64,000 bases of DNA, from the NCBI GenBank assembly GCA_049515655.1, contig JBEKTW010000003.1:62001-126000 (forward strand), written 5' to 3'. Shown here one piece after another: positions 8,420 to 15,926 of the stretch. Position 1 is the first letter of the stretch. Every line of letters starts with the position of its first letter. The notes under the pieces were generated by a model. The model was not told where the DNA came from, did not search any database, and worked only from the letters and a program-made list of their open reading frames with translations. The position numbers and the translations under genes were made by a program. The stretch comes from JBEKTW01 sp049515655 (GTDB lineage Bacteria > Bacteroidota > Ignavibacteria > UBA10030 > SZUA-254).

Positions 8420-8845
8420 ATGAAAGAATATTCACATTCAATCATCGAACTCGCGCGCCGTTTCAGACGATCTCCAACTGAAGCCGAAGGGGTTCTCTGG
8501 AAGCACCTTCGAGGTAGTGGGCTTGGTGGATTGAAATTTAAGCGTCAACATCGTTTTGGTCGATACATCGTAGACTTCTATTGCGCAGAATTACAGCTTG
8601 TCGTTGAAGTGGAGGGGGGAATCCATGACCACGACGATCAACGGGAATATGACACTGCAAAATTTAATGAAATCGAATCGTACGGCTTAACGGTGTTGAG
8701 AGTGAAAAACGAGGACGTGATGAACAATACCGAACAAGTATTAAACACAATTTTGAGCTGTCATGCAACATCGACACCCTCAGCAAACGCCCCCCCTTCT
8801 CCCAGGATTGGGAGAAGGGGACGGGGGATGAGGGTCCACGGGTGA
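8420..8845 (+). CDS. DUF559 (Vsr/PD-D/ExK-like) endonuclease-domain protein
   Basis: A 141-residue protein of the DUF559 family, whose fold resembles very-short-patch repair endonucleases. The hallmark features are P-T-E-A-E-G-V-L-W near residue 18, F-K-R-Q-H-R-F-G-R-Y-I-V-D-F-Y-C near 41-56 and V-V-E-V-E-G-G-I-H near 62, then L-T-V-L-R-V near 90. Biological role is not established for the family. The last 18 or so codons (S-P-R-I-G-R-R-G-R-G) are encoded by the palindromic repeat at 8791-8838, so the tail is repeat-derived. The gene sits between cydA and cydB and reads the same way. Its stop is only 7 bp before the cydB start, so cydB translation may now depend on it. Direct flanking repeats and a neighbouring remnant point to a mobile or once-mobile cassette. 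Confidence 0.85.
   Translation: MKEYSHSIIELARRFRRSPTEAEGVLWKHLRGSGLGGLKFKRQHRFGRYIVDFYCAELQLVVEVEGGIHDHDDQREYDTAKFNEIESYGLTVLRVKNEDVMNNTEQVLNTILSCHATSTPSANAPPSPRIGRRGRGMRVHG
8791..8838. repeat. Cassette-flanking palindromic repeat, right copy
   Basis: CCCCTTCTCCCA/TGGGAGAAGGGG stem (8793-8820) then GACGGGGGATGAGGGT. It differs from the left copy (8154-8199) at about one position across the shared 43 bp. It overlaps the 3' end of the DUF559 gene and abuts the cydB ribosome site. Confidence 0.85.
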
Positions 8846-8852
8846 CCTAAAC

Positions 8853-9905
8853 ATGCCAACTCTCTGGTTTATCCTCGTTGCGTTTATGATCGCCGTGTAT
8901 GTTCTCTTAGACGGATTCGATCTCGGCGCCGGAATTGTCCATTTACTCATCGCGAAGAACGACGATGAGCGGCGCCTGATTCTCCGGGCTATCGGGCCGG
9001 TTTGGGACGGCAACGAGGTGTGGTTGCTCGCTGCCGGCGGGACTTTGTACTGTGCATTTCCGCTTCTCTATGCCTCGAGCTTCAGCGGATTTTATCTTCC
9101 GCTCATGATTGTGCTCTGGCTCCTCATGCTAAGGGGACTCGGGATCGAGTTCCGACATCAGATCCATCACCCCATGTGGAGGGCGTTCTGGGATGTCTTG
9201 TTTTCATTGTCCAGTTTGCTGCTCGCGATCTTCTTCGGCGCGGCGCTGGGAAATGTGGTTCGGGGCGTCCCCCTCGGCGAAGACCACTATTTCTTCGAGC
9301 CGCTGTGGACAACGTTCATCCCGCAAAGCGGGATTCCCGACGCCGGCATCCTCGACTGGTTTACAACACTGATGGGGATCGTGGCAATGTTCACGCTGAC
9401 CGTTCATGGGGCGACGTACATTTGCATAAAGACCGACGGCCAGGTTCAGCAGCGGGCGCGATCCATTGCCCGGAAGGCTTGGTGGGGCGTTATTCTAACA
9501 TCAATTCTCGCTCTCATCGCGACGTCGTCCCTCCGACCCGAAACATGGGCAAACTATGCGGTTCATCCGTGGGGCTTCGTCTTCCCTGCCGGAGGCGCTG
9601 CCGGAGTGGCGGGTATGTATTTGTTCCACCGACGGGGAAAAGATCTGTACGCGTTTTTCTCGTCGTCCCTTTTCATCGTTTCGATGCTCAGCGCAACTGC
9701 CTTCGGTTTGTACCCCAATCTGCTCCCTGCTTCAACCGATCCGAGGTATTCCATCACGGTCCAGAACGCTTCAGCTTCGGAATACGGTCTGAGCATCGGG
9801 CTTGTGTGGTGGACTCTTGGGATTCTTCTCGCCGCAGGATATTTTGCGTATCTGTACCGTTCGTTCCGGGGAAAGGTGAGTGCGGCCGAAGAGGGACAGT
9901 ATTAG
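8853..9905 (+). CDS. cydB: Cytochrome bd oxidase subunit II
   Basis: A 350-residue membrane protein with about eight or nine hydrophobic helices. It has the family's N-terminal motif Y-V-L-L-D-G-F-D-L-G-A-G near residues 16-27 and G-P-V-W-D-G-N-E-V-W-L near 49-59, where an acidic residue lies at the oxygen-reaction side. It pairs with CydA in the inner membrane. The ATG at 8853 is preceded by GGGTGAC, which comes from the edge of the repeat that ends the DUF559 cassette. It is followed by a heptamer repeat array and a degenerate repeat copy. No cydX-like small gene is evident downstream. Confidence 0.93.
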   Translation: MPTLWFILVAFMIAVYVLLDGFDLGAGIVHLLIAKNDDERRLILRAIGPVWDGNEVWLLAAGGTLYCAFPLLYASSFSGFYLPLMIVLWLLMLRGLGIEFRHQIHHPMWRAFWDVLFSLSSLLLAIFFGAALGNVVRGVPLGEDHYFFEPLWTTFIPQSGIPDAGILDWFTTLMGIVAMFTLTVHGATYICIKTDGQVQQRARSIARKAWWGVILTSILALIATSSLRPETWANYAVHPWGFVFPAGGAAGVAGMYLFHRRGKDLYAFFSSSLFIVSMLSATAFGLYPNLLPASTDPRYSITVQNASASEYGLSIGLVWWTLGILLAAGYFAYLYRSFRGKVSAAEEGQY

Positions 9906-9950
9906 TCAATTAGAAAATTCGAAATCCGAATATCTAAATCCGAGACAAAT
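9904..9950. repeat. Phased heptamer repeats after cydB
   Basis: Runs of 7-nt units related to ATCCGAA (ATTCGAA, ATCCGAA, TATCTAA, ATCCGAG) follow the cydB stop codon in register. Same style as the arrays at 15045-15142 and 58828-58869. Confidence 0.55.
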
Positions 9951-10024
9951 TCCTATCCCAAAGTACTAAATTCCACTCTTGAGAATCCTGCTTCATGGTG
10001 GAATCTTCCGCTTTCGCGATGTGG

Positions 10025-10131
10025 GTGTGCATTGCCGTCGATGGCGGCGCCCATTTCTGATGAATGGTGTTACTGCCCCATCCTAAATGAACTCACTTCC
10101 CCGAACCTCGAACCCCAAACCTCATCGACGT
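10025..10131. repeat. Degenerate third copy of the 196-bp repeat
   Basis: Contains GCCGTCGATGGCGGC, a TGATGAATGGTG core and then CCCCGAACCTCGAACCCCAA...CTCATCGACGTC, matching the second half of the copies at 6260 and 6502. The first half with the terminator hairpin is missing. The rest of 9951-10415 holds no credible gene; a 65-codon frame at 10188 has no supporting features. A weak TTGAAA-17-AATGAT pair (10266-10294) could be a hydrogenase promoter. Confidence 0.65.
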
Positions 10132-10415
10132 CGGCCAATTCTCCGTCACTCAGAATGGTGAATGAACTCTTCCCCTGATTCTCTTTCTTGAAAAAGAATG
10201 CGGTTATGGTTCTCATACCTGAAAATCTATACCCATCGAAAAGTGAAAACCAATCGATTTCATGGTTGAAAGAGGATTTTTCTTATGGAATGATTCTTGC
10301 CGTAGCAACTGACGAGAAACAATGTCCTGGAGTATTTCATCTTAGACAATCACGGCCACTTCATTTGCAATGTGCGGTAACGTGAAATCACGAGAGACAT
10401 CTGAGAACAGCCACC

Positions 10416-11540
10416 ATGTTCATCATTGAACGTGAGCACATAGATTCCCTCTTTGCGGCGCTGGCAGAGCTTAAGTACGAACTGATTGGACCGACGGTTC
10501 ACGACGGCGCGATCCACCTGGAGGCAATAACTTCCGCCGGTCAGCTCCCCGTCGGTTGGACCGACCAGCAGGATGGCGGAACGTACCGCCTCAAGAAAAG
10601 AAATGACAAAGCGCTCTTCGGTTACGTCGTAGGCCCCCATTCCTGGAAAAAATTTCTCCACCCGCCGACGATTCGTCTCTGGCACGGAAAGCGCGACGGA
10701 CGGGGCATCCGGGTCGAGGAAGAAAAGGCCGATGCCCCCGCGCGAGCCTTCATCGGAGTACGGCCGTGCGAGTTGCACGCCATTGCGATACAGGATAAGA
10801 TTTTCATGAACGGAAGTTTCACCGACCGTATTTATCAATCACGGAGAAAGAATATTTTTATCGTCGCCGTGAATTGCGGACAGGCGGGCGGGACGTGCTT
10901 CTGCGCATCGATGAACACCGGCCCGCGGGCGTCGGCTGGCTTCGACCTCGCGCTGACGGAGGTTATTGAAAACAATCATCACTATTTTGTCACCGAAGTC
11001 GGCTCCGACCGCGGCGAAAAGGTCCTCATGGCAGTTCCGCATCAAGCCGCCGGCGACGAACACGGGAAAAAGGTAGAGAACATCGCTGCGAGGACCGTTT
11101 CGCAGATGGGGCGGACACTCGACACCAACGATCTCAAGAATTTGCTTTACCACAATTACGAACATCCACGGTGGAATGATGTGGCAAGCCGGTGCCTCAA
11201 TTGTACCAACTGCACAATGGTCTGCCCCACGTGTTTTTGCACGACGGTTGAAGACGTAACGGACCTGACCGGACAACACATCGAACGGGTGCGCAAGTGG
11301 GATTCCTGTTTCACTGTGGATTTCTCCTATATTCACGGTGGAAGCGTCCGGTCATCAGCCAAGGCCCGTTATCGCCAGTGGATGGTGCACAAACTTGCCG
11401 CCTGGATTGACCAGTTTGGGTCGTCGGGCTGCGTCGGCTGCGGTCGTTGTATCACATGGTGCCCTGTCGGCATCGACATTACAAAGGAAGCGAAGGCTAT
11501 CAGAGAGCCAGAGAAGAGTCCAACAACTCTAATAAGGTGA
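10416..11540 (+). CDS. hydB: Group 3b hydrogenase beta subunit (4Fe-4S protein)
   Basis: A 374-residue iron-sulfur protein matching the beta subunit of soluble sulfhydrogenases (P. furiosus HydB, about 370 residues). The C-terminal region holds two ferredoxin-like cysteine clusters, C-L-N-C-T-N-C-T-M-V-C-P near residue 261 and C-V-G-C-G-R-C-I-T-W-C-P near 340. It passes electrons between the flavoprotein subunit (HydG) and the small subunit (HydD). It is the first gene of a five-gene operon in the usual order beta, gamma, delta, alpha, with one extra gene inserted. A ribosome site (AAGGTGA) for the next gene overlaps its stop codon. Confidence 0.92.
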   Translation: MFIIEREHIDSLFAALAELKYELIGPTVHDGAIHLEAITSAGQLPVGWTDQQDGGTYRLKKRNDKALFGYVVGPHSWKKFLHPPTIRLWHGKRDGRGIRVEEEKADAPARAFIGVRPCELHAIAIQDKIFMNGSFTDRIYQSRRKNIFIVAVNCGQAGGTCFCASMNTGPRASAGFDLALTEVIENNHHYFVTEVGSDRGEKVLMAVPHQAAGDEHGKKVENIAARTVSQMGRTLDTNDLKNLLYHNYEHPRWNDVASRCLNCTNCTMVCPTCFCTTVEDVTDLTGQHIERVRKWDSCFTVDFSYIHGGSVRSSAKARYRQWMVHKLAAWIDQFGSSGCVGCGRCITWCPVGIDITKEAKAIREPEKSPTTLIR

Positions 11541-11546
11541 ACAACA

Positions 11547-12008
11547 ATGGAAACGCTTGAACCAATTCTCAGAGCGCATCCCTTCTTGGAAGGTCTTGCG
11601 CCGCAACACATCCAGCTCATCGTCGGATGCGCATCGAATGTTCGCTTTGATGCAGGACAGACGATCTTTCACGAGGGAGAAGAAGCGAATCAGTTTTATG
11701 TCGTCCGTCACGGAAAAATCGCGCTGGAAATATTCGCGCCCAACCGCGGATCGCTCATCGTGGAAACGCTCGGCGAGGGAGATATTCTCGGATGGTCGTG
11801 GCTCATTCCCCCGTACGAATGGCATCTGGATGCTAAAGCCATCGAGCTAACGCGCGCGATCGCTCTGGACGGAAAATGCCTCAGGAAAAAATGCGAAGAA
11901 GATCATGAGCTCGGCTATGAGCTACTGAAACGGTTCGCCCACATCATTGAGGCGCGCCTCGAGGCGACACGCATACAATTACTGGATATGTATGGCGAAC
12001 GTGCCTGA
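11547..12008 (+). CDS. Cyclic nucleotide-binding domain protein in the hydrogenase operon
   Basis: A 153-residue single cNMP-binding-like beta-barrel: F-L-E-G-L near residue 13, the turn F-H-E-G-E-E-A-N-Q-F-Y-V-V near 41-53, then G-E-G-D-I-L-G-W-S near 76. No DNA-binding helix-turn-helix follows, because the protein ends after the C helix. The classical R of the phosphate-binding cassette is not evident, so cAMP binding is doubtful. It lies between hydB and hydG with a good ribosome site and overlaps hydG by 17 bp. A sensory or assembly role for the hydrogenase is inferred from position only. Confidence 0.82.
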   Translation: METLEPILRAHPFLEGLAPQHIQLIVGCASNVRFDAGQTIFHEGEEANQFYVVRHGKIALEIFAPNRGSLIVETLGEGDILGWSWLIPPYEWHLDAKAIELTRAIALDGKCLRKKCEEDHELGYELLKRFAHIIEARLEATRIQLLDMYGERA

Positions 12009-12861
12009 CACCGGCCTGGAAACAATGACGGGCTCCGCCGAGCCGATGGTTCCGTCCCTCTTCCGGATCCAACGGGTCCGCCAGGAGACATACGACACTT
12101 TTACGCTCGAGCTTGAGCCGCCGGGTGAGAAAAGGACATTCACTTTTGTCCCCGGTCAATTTAACATGTTGTATGTCCTCGGCGTCGGTGAAGCACCGAT
12201 TTCCATCAGCGGCGACCCGGCTGATTCTCACGTGCTTGTTCATACGACGCGCGCCGTTGGGACGGTAACAAAAGCGATGCGCACGTTAAAGCGCGGAGAC
12301 GTTCTCGGCGTCCGGGGACCCTTCGGCAGCACCTGGCCGGTCGCCGAAGCCGCCGGCAACGACGTCATCATCGTCGCGGGAGGCATCGGACTCGCGCCGC
12401 TGCGTCCGGTTATCTACCGGATCCTTGCGGAACGGGAACGATACGGAAAGGTAATTTTCTTGTACGGCACCCGAACGCCGGCCGACATTCTGTACCGGCG
12501 CGAACTCGAACAATGGCGGTCACGGTTTGACCTCGACGTCCAGATCACCGTCGACCGTGCGCAAGCAGGATGGCGGGCAAACGTTGGAGTTGTGACGACA
12601 CTTATTCCCAAAGTTGCATTCGACCCCGCGAACACCATCGCCATGGTCTGCGGACCGGAAGTGATGATGCGATTCACAATCCAGGCGCTCCAGAAACGAG
12701 GATTGGGATTGAAGGATATTTACGTTTCGATGGAGCGGAACATGAAATGTGGTATCGGCATCTGCGGGCATTGTCAATACGGACCTATGTTCATTTGCAA
12801 GGACGGTCCCGTGTTTTCGTACGACCGGATCAAAGACCTGTTCCTGATACGCGAGCTGTAA
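11992..12861 (+). CDS. hydG: Group 3b hydrogenase gamma subunit (FAD/NAD(P)H reductase)
   Basis: A 289-residue ferredoxin-NADP reductase-type flavoprotein. It has an FAD-binding barrel (F-V-P-G-Q-F-N-M near residue 53 and P-I-S-I-S-G near 70), an NAD(P)-binding domain (V-A-G-G-I-G-L-A-P-L near 127) and a C-terminal [2Fe-2S] motif (C-G-I-G-I-C-G-H-C-Q-Y-G, then C-K-D-G). It exchanges electrons with NAD(P)H. The frame is open upstream to 11947, but the ATG at 11992 gives the family length (P. furiosus gamma is about 290 residues) and starts 17 bp inside the preceding gene. ATGs at 12025 and 12046 are alternatives. Confidence 0.9.
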   Translation: MANVPDTGLETMTGSAEPMVPSLFRIQRVRQETYDTFTLELEPPGEKRTFTFVPGQFNMLYVLGVGEAPISISGDPADSHVLVHTTRAVGTVTKAMRTLKRGDVLGVRGPFGSTWPVAEAAGNDVIIVAGGIGLAPLRPVIYRILAERERYGKVIFLYGTRTPADILYRRELEQWRSRFDLDVQITVDRAQAGWRANVGVVTTLIPKVAFDPANTIAMVCGPEVMMRFTIQALQKRGLGLKDIYVSMERNMKCGIGICGHCQYGPMFICKDGPVFSYDRIKDLFLIREL

Positions 12862-12862
12862 C

Positions 12863-13642
12863 ATGAAAAGCATCCGAAAACCAAAACTCGCCGTCTGGAA
12901 ATTCGCTTCGTGCGATGGATGTCAGCTCAGCCTCCTCGATTGTGAGGATGCGCTCCTCGCCGTGGCCGGTGCGGTTGATATTGCGAATTTCCCCGAAGCA
13001 TCCCGTGAAGTTGCCAAAGGACCGTACGATCTCTCCCTCGTCGAAGGCTCCATCACGACCCCGCACGACGCAGAACGAATTCATCAGGTCCGCCGTTCAT
13101 CGAAACTTCTCATCACGATTGGCGCGTGCGCTACCGCCGGAGGCATACAGGCTCTGAGGAATTTCAAGGATGTGGATGAATTCACGTCCATCGTCTATGC
13201 CTCACCGGAATATATAGAGACGCTGAAGAAATCGACACCGATTGCCGACCACGTGCACGTCGATTTTGAGTTGCGCGGCTGTCCGATCAATAAGCTTCAA
13301 CTCGTCGAAGTACTGAACGCCTTCCTGAACGGTCGAAAGCCCAACGTTTCCCCGCAAAGTGTCTGCGCGGAATGCAAAATGCGCGGCACGGCTTGCGTCA
13401 TGGTTGCACACGGAACGCCTTGCCTGGGCCCGGTCACTCACGCCGGCTGCGGCGCGATTTGTCCGGCCTACAACCGTGGCTGCTACGGTTGCTTTGGCCC
13501 CAAGGAAACTCCCAATACCGAATCGTTGAGCTCCTGGTGGACCTTGCTCGGGATGAAGGACGATGACATCCTCCGGGCCTTCCGTAGTTTCAACGCATCC
13601 GCCGAGCCATTCCGCAAAGAGAGCGAAGCACATGAACGGTAA
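12863..13642 (+). CDS. hydD: Group 3b [NiFe]-hydrogenase small (delta) subunit
   Basis: A 259-residue small subunit. The proximal cluster ligands appear as C-D-G-C-Q near residue 18, G-A-C-A-T-A-G-G near 92 and R-G-C-P-I near 134. A Cys-rich C-terminal part (C-A-E-C, then C-L-G-P, C-G-A-I-C-P and C-Y-G-C-F-G-P) provides further cluster ligands. There is no Tat leader, as expected for a cytoplasmic enzyme. It begins one base after the hydG stop. A 75-bp gap to hydA contains only a short overlapping frame that I do not call. Confidence 0.93.
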   Translation: MKSIRKPKLAVWKFASCDGCQLSLLDCEDALLAVAGAVDIANFPEASREVAKGPYDLSLVEGSITTPHDAERIHQVRRSSKLLITIGACATAGGIQALRNFKDVDEFTSIVYASPEYIETLKKSTPIADHVHVDFELRGCPINKLQLVEVLNAFLNGRKPNVSPQSVCAECKMRGTACVMVAHGTPCLGPVTHAGCGAICPAYNRGCYGCFGPKETPNTESLSSWWTLLGMKDDDILRAFRSFNASAEPFRKESEAHER

Positions 13643-13717
13643 GCTCTTCCCCTTTGTGGTGTCGAAGTTCAGGCAATCCCGCGAAGCGAATAGAATACCT
13701 TTAGCGACCATGGATCT

Positions 13718-15031
13718 ATGAGCAAGGCAACGAATGAAAAAGTGCGGGGGAATTCAATCAAGGTGGATTTCCTCGCCCGCGTTGAAGGAGAAGGCGGACT
13801 TCACATCAAGATGAAGGGAAAGAACGTTTCGGACGTCAAGCTCATTATTTTTGAGCCGCCGAGATTCTTTGAAGCATTCCTGCGCGGTCGCAAGTACTCG
13901 GAAGCACCTGACATCACAGCCCGCATCTGCGGAATCTGCCCGGTCGCTTACCAGATGAGCGCCATCCATGCAATGGAAAATGCACTGGGAGTGAAAATTG
14001 ACGGAATGCTCCGCTCGCTCCGCAGGCTGATGTATTGCGGTGAGTGGATTGAAAGTCATGTTCTGCACGTGTACATGCTCCACGCCCCTGATTTCCTGGG
14101 ATACCAGGATGCCATCCGGATGGCAAAGGATTATCCGGATGTGGTCCAACGTGCGCTTCAACTCAAGAAGATCGGCAATGAGATCGTTACGCTCCTCGGT
14201 GGAAGAGAAATTCATCCCATCAATGCGCGGGTCGGCGGGTTTTACAAGGTCCCGTCGAAGCATGACCTGCAGCCGCTGGCCGAACGACTCAAGTGGGCAC
14301 AGGAGGCGGCCATCGAAACAGTTCGCCTGGTTTCGAAATTTACATTCCCCGAGTTCGAGCGCGATTACGAATTCGTTGCACTTCGCTATCCCGATGAGTA
14401 TCCGTTCAATGAAGGCAGGCTCATTTCAAACAAGGGATTGGATATTACCGTCAGCGAATACGACAATCATTTTATCGAAGAGCACGTTCCTTATTCCAAT
14501 GCCCTGCATTCTGTCCTTCGCCGGCGGGGTGCATACCATGTAGGACCACTGGCACGATATAGTTTGAACTTTGACAGGCTTTCTCCCCTTGGGAAGCAAG
14601 TCGCGAAAGAGGCGGGGCTCGGTCCGACGTGCAATAATCCATTCAAGAGCATCATCGTCCGGAGCGTTGAAACTGTTTATGCATGCGAGGAAGCCCTTCG
14701 CATCATCAAGATGTACGAGCCGCCGGATCAACCCTCTGTCGCCGTCGAGCCGCACGCGGGGACAGGATATGGTTGCACCGAAGCGCCCCGCGGCATCCTG
14801 TACCACCGCTATAACATCGACGACAAGGGAATAATCCTCGACGCGAAGATCGTTCCTCCAACATCGCAGAACCAAAAAACCATCGAACAGGACCTCCGGG
14901 AATTCGTTCCAGAGCGTATGATCCTGCCTCATGACCAGCTCACGCTGCAATGTGAGCAGGCGGTGAGAAATTACGACCCATGTATTTCATGCGCCACGCA
15001 TTTCCTGAACCTGACAATTGAGAGAGACTGA
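13718..15031 (+). CDS. hydA: Group 3b [NiFe]-hydrogenase large (alpha) subunit
   Basis: A 437-residue catalytic subunit. The N-terminal active-site motif is R-I-C-G-I-C-P near residue 65 and the C-terminal motif is D-P-C-I-S-C-A-T-H near 421, giving the four nickel-iron cysteines. Nine residues follow the final histidine, the likely peptide removed after nickel insertion. Group 3b enzymes are bidirectional, NADP-linked and can also reduce sulfur. It is last in the operon. The protease gene lies about 65 bp further on, past a heptamer repeat array. Confidence 0.94.
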   Translation: MSKATNEKVRGNSIKVDFLARVEGEGGLHIKMKGKNVSDVKLIIFEPPRFFEAFLRGRKYSEAPDITARICGICPVAYQMSAIHAMENALGVKIDGMLRSLRRLMYCGEWIESHVLHVYMLHAPDFLGYQDAIRMAKDYPDVVQRALQLKKIGNEIVTLLGGREIHPINARVGGFYKVPSKHDLQPLAERLKWAQEAAIETVRLVSKFTFPEFERDYEFVALRYPDEYPFNEGRLISNKGLDITVSEYDNHFIEEHVPYSNALHSVLRRRGAYHVGPLARYSLNFDRLSPLGKQVAKEAGLGPTCNNPFKSIIVRSVETVYACEEALRIIKMYEPPDQPSVAVEPHAGTGYGCTEAPRGILYHRYNIDDKGIILDAKIVPPTSQNQKTIEQDLREFVPERMILPHDQLTLQCEQAVRNYDPCISCATHFLNLTIERD

Positions 15032-15044
15032 TCCCGTCGTTCAA

Positions 15045-15142
15045 TTAGTCATTATTCATTGCTCATTGTTCATTGGTACTTGGTTGTTTGTCAGTAATGG
15101 CTCAATCCGAAATCTTAAATCCTCAATCCTCAATCTTAATCA
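15045..15142. repeat. Array of 14 phased heptamers spanning the protease gene start
   Basis: Fourteen 7-nt units run without a break. The first seven follow TTNNTCA (TTAGTCA, TTATTCA, TTGCTCA, TTGTTCA, TTGGTAC, TTGGTTG, TTTGTCA). After GTAATGG come CTCAATC, CGAAATC, TTAAATC, CTCAATC, CTCAATC and TTAATCA. The second half is translated as the N-terminus of the protease. It resembles the short tandemly repeated heptamers known from cyanobacteria. Confidence 0.75.
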
Positions 15143-15582
15143 TCGGCATCGGCAATATTTTCCGCGGCGATGATGGCGTCGGCATTCTTACGGCACGCAA
15201 TATACAAAGGCGGAATCTTTCCGGGGTACAGACCATTGAAGAGTCGGGGGAAGGGACATCTCTCATTGATGCGTGGAAAGACAGAGACACCGTCATCATT
15301 ATAGACGCAGTTTCATCCGGAACAAAGCCTGGTACAATCCACTCCTTCGACGCGGCAGTGCAACAAGTTCCCTCTAAGTTTTTCAATTATTCCACGCATG
15401 CGTTCAGCCTCGCGGAGGCCATTGAACTCGCACGCGTACTGAACCGGCTGCCCGGGAAACTCTTTGTCTATGGAATCGAAGGAAAGAATTTCCATGCAGG
15501 TTCGGCACTCTCTCCGGAGGTGGAAAAAGCGGGGAATGAAGTGCTCACTCGAATTCTTCGGGAACACCTGACGCCGGCCTAA
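15097..15582 (+). CDS. Hydrogenase maturation protease (HycI/HoxM type)
   Basis: A 161-residue endopeptidase that trims the C-terminus of the hydrogenase large subunit after nickel loading. The key motif G-I-G-N-I-F-R-G-D-D-G-V-G lies near residue 18-30, the second nickel-sensing acid in I-D-A-V-S-S-G near 70, and the histidine in S-T-H-A-F-S-L near 99. The frame also has a TTG at 15073, but ATG 15097 is preferred because the upstream part is heptamer repeat DNA. The first 15 residues are themselves repeat-encoded and precede the conserved fold, so the true N-terminus is uncertain. The natural substrate is HydA, just upstream. Confidence 0.88.
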   Translation: MAQSEILNPQSSILIIGIGNIFRGDDGVGILTARNIQRRNLSGVQTIEESGEGTSLIDAWKDRDTVIIIDAVSSGTKPGTIHSFDAAVQQVPSKFFNYSTHAFSLAEAIELARVLNRLPGKLFVYGIEGKNFHAGSALSPEVEKAGNEVLTRILREHLTPA

Positions 15583-15926
15583 ATCCGAACGCTGCCTTCC
15601 CCTCCCCCGTTGTTTTCACTCCAGCTTCCGTTCACTCGCAGATAATATGAGTGAATTCACCCAGGTATTTGTCAGACATGATAATCTGAATTCCACCTCT
15701 GTTGACTTCATTGCAATTCTAGCCGCATTCCGGACACAAAAGGCTGGCATCAAAATTGACCTTTTTCCCGTCGGTGAATTGTTTCATCCAGTCAGGGCTT
15801 ACAGGGTGGAAATTACAAACTGACGGGTAGCGCGGCAACAAACCATCCAAACGAGAACGTCAAAGAAGCAGCATGTACAGCTAGTTTTTCCTCATCCTAA
15901 CATAGAATTTTTGAAAGGACAACTTT
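15583..15926. other. Intergenic region upstream of citrate synthase
   Basis: About 340 bp with no confident gene. A 58-codon plus-strand frame (15647-15823) lacks a ribosome site. On the minus strand a short frame ends in C-P-E-C-G just before a stop near 15722, which could be the tail of a lost zinc-binding protein. The citrate synthase ribosome site (GAAAGGAC) closes the region. Confidence 0.4.

Noticed and set aside
10188..10385. 65-codon frame upstream of hydB
   Set aside because: No ribosome site, no domain, and located in the presumed promoter region.
10380..10391. CGTGA-N2-TCACG as a CRP/FNR site before hydB
   Set aside because: CRP/FNR sites need about 6 bp between GTGA and TCAC; the spacing here is too short.
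13632..13721. 29-codon ORF between hydD and hydA
   Set aside because: It overlaps both neighbours in another frame and has no features; coupling without a gene product is possible but not supported.
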